A program made the position numbers and the translations under genes. The notes under the pieces were generated by a model. It saw only the letters and a list, made by a program, of their open reading frames with translations. It was not told the origin of the DNA and did no database searches. Positions 26,612 to 36,000 of a DNA stretch of 64,000 nucleotides are shown here, one piece after another (position 1 is the stretch's first letter; every line of letters begins with the position of its first letter). Where the stretch lies: positions 124,001 to 188,000 of the forward strand of contig NZ_JACJPP010000011.1 of assembly GCF_014696135.1 (NCBI RefSeq). Direction: 5' to 3'. Origin of the DNA: Nodosilinea sp. FACHB-141. GTDB taxonomy: Bacteria > Cyanobacteriota > Cyanobacteriia > Phormidesmidales > Phormidesmidaceae.

Positions 26612-27905
26612 CTGTTTTCTCCTTCGGCACAAAGTTGGGCTTTGAGTCGGCGTTCAACAGAGGGCGATGAGCTGTTTTTCGTCCGTATTTACTGAGATCC
26701 AAGTTGCTTCTACAGATTTTTCGAACAACATCTTCCACCTGTGCTTCCCAACTTTTTGAGTACGAAAAGAATTGTTCTCTCAGAGCCAGAGCATTTTTTT
26801 GCTTTTGCCGATAAAACTCTTTGTCCGTTGCCAGCTTCAAGATAGCGTTCAAATAATCGTCTACGTTGTCAGGAGCAACTTCCACCGCTGCATCTCTAAC
26901 TACAGATAATGCTGGGCAAACAGGAGATGTAACGATTGGTTTTCCCATGATGACGCCCTCAGCAACAACCTTGTTGAAGCCTTCAACAAAATCTTTAGTT
27001 GTTGGAACAGCGATGACATGGGACATTTCATACATCTTGCGAAGCTTGTTGCGATCGCAATGCCCATGGAGAACAAATTGCTTCTCAATGCCGGCCTCTA
27101 GAGCAGCCGCCTTAAGCTTTTCTACCTGGCTACCAGTACCGCAAATATTGAAAACGCAGTTGGGATTGGTAAGGATAAATCTTTTCGCAACCTCTAAAAG
27201 TAAGTAAATCCCTTTGCTTGATTCCACTCTGCCAGCAAACAAAACCTGAAATTTATCAGATTCAGCATCATAGTTTCGACTCTTGATGTCGTCAAGAAAC
27301 TCTTTTCTATAGGCAGGAACAAACGTCCGAATGGGGCGGCTGCGACCATTGGTAATCTTGACGATCTGATCTTTAATGTCTTCAGAGACGACGCAAATTT
27401 CTACACAGCCGTACCGAAAGAACCAGCTATTCAGCTTTTGAATAATTTGCTGCACGGCGCTAGGCCGTTTGTACTTGGGCCACAAAGTACAGTGAATTGT
27501 GGGAATAATCTTAATGCCAAATAAAGGAAGAATACCTAGTAGGAACCAAAAGGTTCTATCTTCAGTAACGATTAAAATATCAGCCTTGAAGAGAATTACT
27601 GAAAAAATCAGTCTCAATCCTGACCAAAACTGACCAGCGAAGTAGGCCATGCTACTTCGGGATTGATATTTTAGAGATCTAAATTCAACTCTAAAGTCAT
27701 TATCTTGAATGAGGCCTTTCTTGTCTCTTGACGAAATAAGCCAAGATTTCGCACTGAATTTTTTGGCTAATTCATAAAAATGTTGAGCGTAGGTGATTGC
27801 AAAGTGAGAAGGGTCATCTTGCCCTAAAACCCAGTGCATATACACGCTCGTAGCATCTACAGGGGCTGAAGAATATACTATCTTTAATTGTTTAGCAGAG
27901 TTCAT
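26577..27905 (-). CDS. Glycosyltransferase family 4 protein
   Basis: 442 aa, GT-B fold. The N-terminal half shows a hydrophobic Rossmann part (ADILIVTEDRTFWFLLG) and IPTIHCTLWPK. The C-terminal half has VLFAGRVESSKGIYLLLEVAKRF split around the nucleotide-sugar site and FVEGFNKVVAEG, the E-x7-E motif of GT4. Donor and acceptor sugars are unknown; exopolysaccharide or lipid glycosylation are possible. The gene is A+T-rich compared with the window, as for the adjacent parA operon, which suggests a shared foreign origin. Confidence 0.85.
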   Translation of the reverse strand: MNSAKQLKIVYSSAPVDATSVYMHWVLGQDDPSHFAITYAQHFYELAKKFSAKSWLISSRDKKGLIQDNDFRVEFRSLKYQSRSSMAYFAGQFWSGLRLIFSVILFKADILIVTEDRTFWFLLGILPLFGIKIIPTIHCTLWPKYKRPSAVQQIIQKLNSWFFRYGCVEICVVSEDIKDQIVKITNGRSRPIRTFVPAYRKEFLDDIKSRNYDAESDKFQVLFAGRVESSKGIYLLLEVAKRFILTNPNCVFNICGTGSQVEKLKAAALEAGIEKQFVLHGHCDRNKLRKMYEMSHVIAVPTTKDFVEGFNKVVAEGVIMGKPIVTSPVCPALSVVRDAAVEVAPDNVDDYLNAILKLATDKEFYRQKQKNALALREQFFSYSKSWEAQVEDVVRKICRSNLDLSKYGRKTAHRPLLNADSKPNFVPKEKTAKALVGLDKVL

Positions 27906-28417
27906 GATTAGCAGTGGGGGCAGTTGTATTGAGGATTTTTATACCAATCGTCACACAGTTTCCTGTGTGTTATCTAAATGACATCTAAAACCACTATGGC
28001 GGCTTGCAAACGGGCGAAATTAGCATGCCGACTTTTTTGAGTGTTCTATCTATATATTTGAGTTCTTATCAAATAGGATGAGCGCTGAATTATATCGAGC
28101 TTGAAACTATTGACAGCCAAGCCCATGATATATAAAGCTGCCGAGCGAACCATACGCCTTTAGATAGGCTTTAGGCCTAGTTTTGACAGAGCTATTCCTA
28201 GCTTTGTTAAGCCAAGTTAAAGATAGTGAGTCTAGCTTGGCGATCGCGAACTAGAGCACTCCAGAAATTTTCAGTTTTTGGTTTTGCCAACGTCCTGTAT
28301 TTCAACACTTCGGACGGTTCTTAATAGCTAACGATAGGATGCAAACTTTAACCTCTGCTGCCCTGGATTGGTTAAGAAAAGATTAACGGTTACAGCATTT
28401 GCTCAGAAAAGGTCAGC
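27906..28417. other. A+T-rich intergenic region, no gene recognised
   Basis: About 500 bp with no plausible frame. CACACAG (27952-27958) pairs with CTGTGTG (27963-27969) across a 4-bp loop, close to the glycosyltransferase start, and may lie in its promoter or leader. No tRNA recognised. Confidence 0.45.
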
Positions 28418-28479
28418 CTATTGGTATTTACGAATATACCCAATAGACCAGAGTGAATGCTATTCGCCCTGGTCTATTG
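28418..28479. promoter_or_regulatory. Two overlapping, mutually exclusive hairpins
   Basis: CTATTGGTAT (28418-28427) can pair with ATACCCAATAG (28436-28446) with one bulge. CAATAGACCAG (28441-28451) pairs perfectly with CTGGTCTATTG (28469-28479). The segment CAATAG belongs to both stems, so only one can form at a time. It lies about 100 bp beyond the 3' end of the M17 peptidase gene. No T-run follows on either strand. Confidence 0.45.
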
Positions 28480-28579
28480 AGGGGTTAAAAGCTAAGCTAC
28501 AGAGCCGCTAAGAGGTGGTTAGACGAGCTGCCTGGCCCTCTACACTCCATTACGCTTATTACAATGCCAAAGTTTCAGG

Positions 28580-29932
28580 CTAGCCATTTGCCACTGTCTG
28601 TCGAATTAATTCAAACATCGCCCGTATGCCCATCGCCTCGCCGCCTTCGGGCCGACCGGGCAGACTGCGCACGTTCCAGGCCATCAGATCAAGGTGTACC
28701 CAAGGAATTTCAGGCCGGATGAACTCCTGCAAAAATAAAGCAGCGGTAATTGATCCGCCAAAGGAGCTGTTTGAGATATTGGAGAGGTCGGCCACGGAGC
28801 TGTCCATCATGCTGCGGTAGGGCTGGTGCAGGGGCAGCTGCCAGAGGGGGTCATCGACGGCTAAACCACAGGTCAGCAGCGTATTGGCTAGCTCGGGTCT
28901 GTTGCTAAAGCAGGCGGGTAGCTCAGTGCCCAGGGCAATGCGGGCTGCTCCGGTGAGGGTGGCAAAATCGACTACCAGTTGGGGGCCGGGTTCTTCGCAC
29001 ACGGCTTCCCACAGGGCATCGGCCAGCACCAGGCGACCTTCGGCATCGGTGTTGCCAACTTCTACCGTTAGCCCCCGACGGGAGGGCACTACATCCAGCG
29101 GGTGAAGGGCATTGTCGGCGATGCTGTTCTCAACCGCCGGAATGAGCACCCGCAGGCGCACGGGCAGATGGAGACCCATGATCATTTCGGCGAGGCCAAG
29201 GGCGTTGGCGGCACCGCCCATGTCTTTTTTCATTAGCTTCATGCCGGCGGCGGGCTTGATATCGAGGCCACCCGTGTCAAAGCAGACGCCTTTGCCTACC
29301 AGAGTCACTTTGGGGGCATCGGGGTTGCCCCAGGTAATGTCGAGCAGTCTGGGAGCTTGGGTATAGGCGCGCCCCACGGCGTGAATCATGGGGTAGTTTT
29401 GCTCAATTAGCTCATCGCCGGCCAGGGTAGTGAGGTTGGCAAGGTGGCGATCGCACAGTTTTTGAGCCGCTGCCTGAAGCTGCTCTGGCCCCATGTCGCC
29501 TGCGGGAGTGGTGATCAGATCGCGCACTAGGGTGGTGGCCGCCACGGTGGTGGTGACGTAGGCAGTGTCGGCTCCAGCCGGGGGCACAAGCTCTGCCGCC
29601 GGTGGGGGAGACTGGCGCTTGTAGGGGGTAAAGCTATAGCGACCCAGGCACCAGCCCAACCAGAGCTTGGTGGCCGTGGCGGCAGGCCACTCATCGGCGA
29701 GGGTGTAGGTGTGGGGTGGCAGGGTTTTAGCCAGGTTTCCCAGAGTCCAGGTGTCGACCGGGTCGGGTTTGCCCACCAGAACTTTAGCCAGGTTACCCTC
29801 GGGACCGGGCACTAGGCAGACAGTACTAGGGTCAGCCTTGAACCCCGTGGCCTGGGCCCAGGCTTGGCCGTCGGCGTGGTCTTTGGCGAGATCGGTCTGA
29901 TTTACCAGGTAGATGGGAATCGGCGTTGACAA
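28580..29932 (-). CDS. M17 family leucyl aminopeptidase-like protein
   Basis: About 450 aa. The metal-binding and active-site motifs of M17 are complete: VGKGVCFDTGGLDIKP, MKKDMGGAA and NTDAEGRLVLADAL. These bind two metals and cleave N-terminal residues from peptides in the cytosol. The frame is open to a TTG at 29965, but the TTG at 29930-29932 is preferred because GGAGG lies 8 nt upstream of it. No ATG exists near the N-terminus. The shorter N-domain and sequence resemble the PepB-type branch; I do not assign a symbol. Confidence 0.9.
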   Translation of the reverse strand: MSTPIPIYLVNQTDLAKDHADGQAWAQATGFKADPSTVCLVPGPEGNLAKVLVGKPDPVDTWTLGNLAKTLPPHTYTLADEWPAATATKLWLGWCLGRYSFTPYKRQSPPPAAELVPPAGADTAYVTTTVAATTLVRDLITTPAGDMGPEQLQAAAQKLCDRHLANLTTLAGDELIEQNYPMIHAVGRAYTQAPRLLDITWGNPDAPKVTLVGKGVCFDTGGLDIKPAAGMKLMKKDMGGAANALGLAEMIMGLHLPVRLRVLIPAVENSIADNALHPLDVVPSRRGLTVEVGNTDAEGRLVLADALWEAVCEEPGPQLVVDFATLTGAARIALGTELPACFSNRPELANTLLTCGLAVDDPLWQLPLHQPYRSMMDSSVADLSNISNSSFGGSITAALFLQEFIRPEIPWVHLDLMAWNVRSLPGRPEGGEAMGIRAMFELIRQTVANG

Positions 29933-29940
29933 CGTTACAT

Positions 29941-29945
29941 CCTCC
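29941..29945 (-). promoter_or_regulatory. Ribosome binding site for the TTG start of the M17 peptidase
   Basis: On the minus strand GGAGG lies 8 nt before the TTG at 29932, supporting this unusual start codon over the TTG 33 nt upstream. Confidence 0.55.
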
Positions 29946-30062
29946 AGGGGTGGCACCCAAACCAATTAGTCTATCGAAGTTTTGGCTTGGGGGGTAAGGC
30001 TCAGCCCGCGCGGGCCTAGCCTTGGCCCAAGGCAAGTATTTAGATGGGTTTAAACTGGGTTT

Positions 30063-31259
30063 CTAGCTACTCGGCGCCTGGGGCGCTAGCTGCCAATAGC
30101 GGTAGCTGGCGTAGGCCATGGTGAGCACTCCAGCGGCAATCGCCGACTCATCCACTTCAAACTTGGGATGGTGTAGTGGGTAGTTGATGGCGCGATCGGT
30201 AAAGCCCACCCCCAAGCGAAACATTGTGCCTGGGGCGTGCTCTAAATACAGCGAAAAGTCTTCGGCACCCAGGGATGGCTCGTGGATAATTTGCAGATAT
30301 TCGTTGCCTAGGACCTCACTGACACAGCGGGCGGTGAGCTCGGTCAGGGTGGGGTCATTGAGCACCGAGGGCACTCCACGGCGATAGTTGATCTCGTACT
30401 TGGCTCCGTAGGGCTGGCACACCCCCGCGATAATCGACTCAATCCACTGGGGCAGGTGGTTGCGGGTGTCGGGATGGAGCGATCGCACCGTGCCCAGCAG
30501 CTTCACCGTATCGGCAATTACGTTGGGGGCTCGCCCGCCCTGGATTTGGCCAATCGTCAGCACAATGGGGTGCAGTGGGTTCTGGGTGCGGCTAATGGCC
30601 TGCTGTAGGGTCGTAATCACCTGCGACGCGATCCAGATAGCGTCAATCGCCTCGTGGGGCCGTGCCCCGTGGCCCGATTCCCCCACAATAATAATTTCCA
30701 GATCATCGGCGGCGGCGGTGAGTGCCCCGTAGCGAATGCCAATAGTCCGCGCTGGCACCGTGGGGTAGGCGTGCAACCCTAAAATAGCTGCGACCCCGGC
30801 CATTACTCCGTCCTCAATCATCCAGCGGGCACCCTGGGCAGTTTCTTCAGCAGGCTGAAACAAGAACCGCGTGGTGCCCGGCAGCGGCAGGCCCAGCTGA
30901 GCCAGCACCATAGCTGTGCCCAGGCCCACTGTTGTATGTACATCGTGGCCGCAGGCATGCATCATGCCCGACTGGTTTGAAGCAAAGGGCAGGTTAACCC
31001 GTTCGGCAATGGGCAATGCATCCATATCAGCCCGGATCGCCAAAATTCTAGGGTCACCGTTGCCCGGTAGCTCAGCCACTACCCCAGTTTTGCCCACCAG
31101 CTCCTGCACCCGCAGCCCGCAGGAGGAAAGCACCCCCGCTACATAGGCTGCGGTTTTATACTCTTGTCCGCTGAGCTCAGGGTGGCTGTGCAGGTGGCGG
31201 CGAATCTCAATCAGGCGAGGTGAAATCGCCTCAACAATCGATTTAATCTGGCTCAGCAT
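30063..31259 (-). CDS. M20 family amidohydrolase (hippurate hydrolase/N-acyl amino acid type)
   Basis: 398-residue cytosolic metal-dependent amidohydrolase. Typical M20D motifs are present: RRHLHSHPELSGQE at the N-terminus, AIRADMDALPI, MHACGHDVHTT with the metal ligands, and FLFQPAEET with the catalytic Glu. A C-terminal GAEDFSLYLE and HHPKFEVDE complete the pattern. It should remove acyl groups from amino acids, but the natural substrate is unknown. It is on the same strand as the M17 peptidase, about 130 bp apart. Confidence 0.92.
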   Translation of the reverse strand: MLSQIKSIVEAISPRLIEIRRHLHSHPELSGQEYKTAAYVAGVLSSCGLRVQELVGKTGVVAELPGNGDPRILAIRADMDALPIAERVNLPFASNQSGMMHACGHDVHTTVGLGTAMVLAQLGLPLPGTTRFLFQPAEETAQGARWMIEDGVMAGVAAILGLHAYPTVPARTIGIRYGALTAAADDLEIIIVGESGHGARPHEAIDAIWIASQVITTLQQAISRTQNPLHPIVLTIGQIQGGRAPNVIADTVKLLGTVRSLHPDTRNHLPQWIESIIAGVCQPYGAKYEINYRRGVPSVLNDPTLTELTARCVSEVLGNEYLQIIHEPSLGAEDFSLYLEHAPGTMFRLGVGFTDRAINYPLHHPKFEVDESAIAAGVLTMAYASYRYWQLAPQAPSS

Positions 31260-31384
31260 GGGTTAACACTGTCGGTAATGGCCACGTTTAGCCTAAAACA
31301 GGCCGGCTCTGATGTAACACACCGCACCAACCCGTTAGACTGGTTGCCCATTGACAGCCAATGTATCCCTAGGCGAGCCAAATT

Positions 31385-32791
31385 CTATTTGACAGGAGGA
31401 ATAAACGGGTCGTCAGGTTGGGAACCACCCCCGCCGACCCCGCCGCCGTTACCAACGCCATTGCCCCCGCCGTTCTCGGAACCGTTGCCAACGCCATTGC
31501 CATTACCGTTTCCACCGGCGTTGTTGTTGCCAGGGTCACCGCCTACACCGACACCGACGCCGTTGTTGCCGTTGCCGCCGTTACCGTTGCCGTTGCCACC
31601 AGCGTTGTTGTTGCCGGGATCACCGCCCACACCTACACCGACACCGTTATTGCCGTTGCCAACGCCGTTGCCATTGCCATTTCCACCAGCGTTGTTGTTG
31701 CCGGGGTCACCGCCTACACCGACACCGACACCGTTATTGCCGTTGTTGCCTCTTGGATCGACACCTACACCCACACCGATGCCGCCGCCGCCAACCCCAA
31801 TGCCTATGCTGCCGCCGTTATTACCGAAATCTCCCCCCCCAGCGATCGGAGGTTGATTAAGACTCGGGTCAGGTGCAGGGGTATTAACCACATCAGTCGG
31901 AAACTGAGAAGGGCTAGGAGAAACCCCAGCCGTAGCTGGAGATAGCGGCAGGTTTTGGTCAGTGATAATCTGACCATTGCTATCTATGCCAATCAAAGCT
32001 GGGTTCAGAGTGATGCTTTCAGCAAAAGGCACCTGCTCTGACAGAGCTTCTAGAGTCTCTTCGCGCACAGCCTCTAGGGCAGGCCCTAGGGGAGACTCAG
32101 CATTTGGATTGTCGAGTTCTAACCCCTCAACCAGCGGGCTGGTTTGGTAGAACGTGGGCAGGTCAAACTCAACCACCTGCACCTGATTATTTTGGATTAG
32201 GGCCATTTGGCCGCCGTAGAGGGCGTATTCGGTGGCGCTACAGTCGGCAACGCCTTCGCCGCAGCTGCTGGTGGTGATGGTCATGGGCCCGGCGGGGTTA
32301 TTGGTAAGGGCCATAACCAGGGTCAGGTCGCTTTCTGGCACGTAGCGTACAACCACCGCTGAGCCCTGAATGCCCGTAACGGCACTGGGAGTTTGAATAT
32401 TGGTGCGGCCCTGCCCCGGTGGGATTAGCAGCAGCACGGTGCCGTTAGTGAGTCGAAAATTGCGCGTGTTGGGCACAAACCGAAAGGTAGCTCGCTCACC
32501 AACCCGTGCCAGCGATCCATCGTTGAAGCGCAGGTCAGCCTGGGACGATGCGGCGGTGCGCAGGGCATCCCCGAGGGCTAAAAAGTCTGACATTCTCGCC
32601 GCCCGAGCCTGCCGTCCTCGAGGAATGAATTCAACTCGATTGCGTAGGGCTTCGACTTCGGCTCGGGTGAGGGTCACACTGGCTTGGGCTGGCAAACCCG
32701 CCAGCACGATCGCCACCAGAGAGGCTAGCCCGGTAATTTGAGTGGCTAGACGTCGGTGGCTCCGACGATAAAATTTACCGACGTTCAGCAT
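31385..32791 (-). CDS. FecR-domain exported protein with Gly/Asn-rich repeat tail
   Basis: 468 aa. A basic start and hydrophobic core (ATQITGLASLVAIVLAGLP) ending at AQA form a signal peptide. Residues about 65-170 are a FecR-like domain: GDALRTAASSQADLRFNDGS, RVGERATFRFVP and TPSAVTGIQGSAVVVRYV. From about residue 318 the chain is a Gly/Asn/Val repeat with DPGNNNAGGNGNGNG units, probably disordered and outside the cytoplasm. Cyanobacterial FecR proteins of this kind usually lack a sigma-factor partner; none is nearby. The role is unknown, possibly at the cell surface. Confidence 0.82.
   Translation of the reverse strand: MLNVGKFYRRSHRRLATQITGLASLVAIVLAGLPAQASVTLTRAEVEALRNRVEFIPRGRQARAARMSDFLALGDALRTAASSQADLRFNDGSLARVGERATFRFVPNTRNFRLTNGTVLLLIPPGQGRTNIQTPSAVTGIQGSAVVVRYVPESDLTLVMALTNNPAGPMTITTSSCGEGVADCSATEYALYGGQMALIQNNQVQVVEFDLPTFYQTSPLVEGLELDNPNAESPLGPALEAVREETLEALSEQVPFAESITLNPALIGIDSNGQIITDQNLPLSPATAGVSPSPSQFPTDVVNTPAPDPSLNQPPIAGGGDFGNNGGSIGIGVGGGGIGVGVGVDPRGNNGNNGVGVGVGGDPGNNNAGGNGNGNGVGNGNNGVGVGVGGDPGNNNAGGNGNGNGGNGNNGVGVGVGGDPGNNNAGGNGNGNGVGNGSENGGGNGVGNGGGVGGGGSQPDDPFIPPVK
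31420..31840. repeat. Tandem repeats within the FecR-protein gene
   Basis: The sequence TTGTTGTTGC recurs at 31521, 31605 and 31692, giving units of 84 and 87 bp that encode 28-29 residues each, followed by shorter degenerate Gly-rich units. The minus strand is the coding one; the opposite strand stays open because of the repeat composition. Confidence 0.8.
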
Positions 32792-33030
32792 GGCACAACC
32801 GCAGTAACAGCTTCTTAGGGTTTGAATGCTCTGGGCCAGGCAGCAGTGCGCTGGGAAGGAGCAGTTATTGACAACACTAGGAACACGACCAGTTCCGCTA
32901 ACGACAATCAGGGGACCCTACGTATTTCTACAGTCTTGTGATAACAGATCCGTAAGAAAGTTATAAAGTGCCTGACAGACATTTTACTTCATCTTCATAT
33001 ACACATTACTTGATAAGTGCACAAGGTTCT

Positions 33031-36000
33031 TTACAGGGTGACAGGCGCTATGGGCTCTATTGTCGGATCGTGGCCTCCCACCTGGTTAGTGCGCAATACC
33101 CACAGGCTGGCTCCGTAGCGGAGGCAGAGCTGGGTTATGGTGTCGCTGGCTTTGCGAGGTAGCATGGTGCGCCAGCTCAACAGTCCACGGCCCACGGTCT
33201 GAAGCGGAAAATCTGACAGGTTGCTGCCCAAAGATTCTCGCTCGTCGGCCCAGTCGGCTCGGGCGCTGCCAAATGGCAGGAGTTTTTGCTGAAGGTGGCG
33301 GCGTAGGTCAAGCAACTGTTGAAACTGTTGGGCCTGGTCAGGGTTGTTGGCCTCCCAAGCTTTGAGGGTAGTTCGGTGGGCGATGACCGCAGCCTCCAGG
33401 TGGGCGGCGCTGGCGTACATGGCCTGGTTAGAATCTTGGGCGCAGTTGTTGGCGGGGCCGACGTAGGTAACGCCGGTGCCGTCGCCGGTGCGGTAGCGGG
33501 CGGTCATGAGCTCTAGCTCGATGCGCAGGTCATCGAGGGCGGCCCAGGCGGCCCCGTTAAAGTCAAAGGGCTCGGTGTAGGCGGGCAGCTTGATCAAAAT
33601 GTCGGAGACGGGACGGGTGCCCAAAAATCCCCACTGGCGATCGCCCATGTACTTTGACCAGTCGAGGGTACCTGCCACCAGCCCGCGCTGGTTGTGGGTA
33701 TAGACCTGGTGATAATGGATATCGAACTGTAGCTCCTGGGTGAGTGGCTCGCGTGCCACGGTGGCGATGCCGTAGGCAAAGTGACCAAAGTAAACCGGGC
33801 CTCGGGCGGCGGGCTCGCGTTTTTGGCCGCCGATACCGCCGTAGACATGCACCAGCAAGGCCTGGTCTCCCTCTTGCCACTCGGCGATTGCGGCCTGCTC
33901 AGAGGGGGTTTTAGGGTCGATCAGCACCGACTCGGTGGTGCCTTTTTTCTGCTCCAGGTTTTCCCACGATTCTCGGTGCAGGTGCTGCCGCCCTTGGCGG
34001 GCGCTGGCGATGGTGCGATCGGGTCGCAGCTGAAAGAGTCGGCGGGGCCGCAGCGCCTGCACCACAAACTCGCCGTCGTGGGCCTGGGCACCGTGGATGT
34101 ACCAGCCGGTTGAGTTGAGGGGCGATCGCTCCAAATCCCGACTGGTCGATGGCTCAATGCCATCCCCGTCGGGCACAACCTGCGGCAGTCGCACGGTTTC
34201 TTTAAGTCCGTCAAAGGTTTGAGTGTCAGGGTTGTAGTGAACGACATGGTAGCGATCGTTCGCTCCTGCCACCGGGCTCAGAAACTGCACCAGGGCGTAA
34301 TAAAGACCAGCAATTTGAATCGGCTCATTGCCAATGGTGAGGGTGAGAGAGGGGGTAGGGGAGTGGGGAGTGAGGGGGAGGGTGCTCCATTCGTCGCTTG
34401 CGATCGCCTCCACAATGACGGGGTCAGGCAGCTTGACGATAATGTCGTCAACGGGGTGAGCCCCGGCCAAAGATTCTAATGGGGTGACCAACCGCCAGTG
34501 GTTGAGGCGGGTAGGCACAATCATGCCCTCCCGGTGCGAGGCCTCGGCCTCGGCGCTGAAGTGGATGTCGCGGGTCACGGCCTGGAATCGCTTTTTCAGC
34601 CCTGGATTGCATCGCCAGCGCAGGTGTACTCGCTGCCCCAGGTAGTGCTGGTAAGCCGGAGGCGTGTGCAATAGCTCGAACCAGACGCCCTCTAGCTGGA
34701 GGCGCTCGTGGGCGTTGGGCAAAATCAGCCGCCCTAGCCAGTCGCCCACCGGGCGGTACTGGGGGGCGGGCAAGGTCTGCTGCACCGGGTAGTAGCTGGG
34801 GTGGTTAAACGGCGCGCTCTGAAACCGGTAATAGTCGCCGGGATTGACCACCTGAATCTTTTGAATATCCAGGTACTGGCGCAGGTCGCCCGCCACAATA
34901 TCGAGGGTGAGGTCGAGGGTTTGCTGCAGGTGGCTGCGGCCATCGGGCAAAAAGGCCTGGTCGTCGAGCACACCGCCGGGCACCTGATGACCCACTGGTC
35001 CTAAGCTGATGAAGCTGATTTTGCCTTTGCGTTTGGCCCGATTCCAGTAGCTTAAGGGGGCGATCGCCCAGCGCCGCGGAAACATAATTGGCCCCAGACG
35101 CTCGACTGGGTCGCGGCTGCCCACCAGGTGGTAGAGCTGCTCCGCCTCCATCACCCGTCCGTTGCCGCCAATCACCCCAGCGAGAGAAACCACCTCAATT
35201 GGGGCGCCCAAAGCCCGCTTGAGAAAGGGCACAATGCCCACGGCAATTTGCCCACCCCCGCTGTAACCAATCAGCGTGAGGGGAATGCCCCCTTGGACTG
35301 GGTAGCCGTTTTCTAACAAGCTTTCGTAGACCTGCTGGGCCACCCCCTGGTTGTAGATGGGGCCAAAGCGCTGGTCGGCCGACACCGCCACAATCAAAAT
35401 GTTGCGAATGTTGATGATCATCCCCACCCAGGGGCCGAGCCGCCGAGTCAGGGTTTCGACCCCGCGCCAAAAGAATGCCAGGGGACGGTTTTCCGTTAGC
35501 GAACGGTTGAGCACCGAGTAGGAAATCAATCCCTTGACCAGGGTGATGTCGTCGGGGAGCTTGTGATCCAACTCGTCGAGGTAGCGAGCCACGCTGGGCT
35601 GGTAGTCGGCGGTGGCCTGGCTGATGCCGTCGAGGTAGACAATGTACCGGCGGGGCAGCTTAGTGGTGGCTCCGTCGGTCTTGGGCGTCTCAGGCGGAGG
35701 GGAACCGTCACCGTACCAACCGGCCCACCAGCCTAGAGCCTCCAAGGGAGCCAGCATGGCCCCCACCACCAGGGCGATCGCGCCAATCCAGATCAAATCG
35801 GCAAACCAGCGAGCCGGACGGCTCTGGCCATACCACTGGGTCATCAACCCCCTTAGAGGTTCTAGGCTAAGGGCAACCACCAGGGCTAGCAGACCCAAAC
35901 CGCCGTAGATCCACAGCAGGGTCAATCGCCGCGATCGCGGCTTGAGCAGGGCTCCCGGCAAAGGTGTAGCACTAATATGGGTGGGTATCGCCCCCGGTAG

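Noticed and set aside
31479-31790. Possible CRISPR-like array because of regular repeats
   Set aside because: Units have no unique spacers and are in-frame multiples of three within a coding region.
31418-31945. Plus-strand frame of 175 codons opposite the FecR gene
   Set aside because: It is open only because of the tandem repeat; the encoded VVVAGVTAYTDTDT pattern is a mirror of the Gly/Asn repeat.
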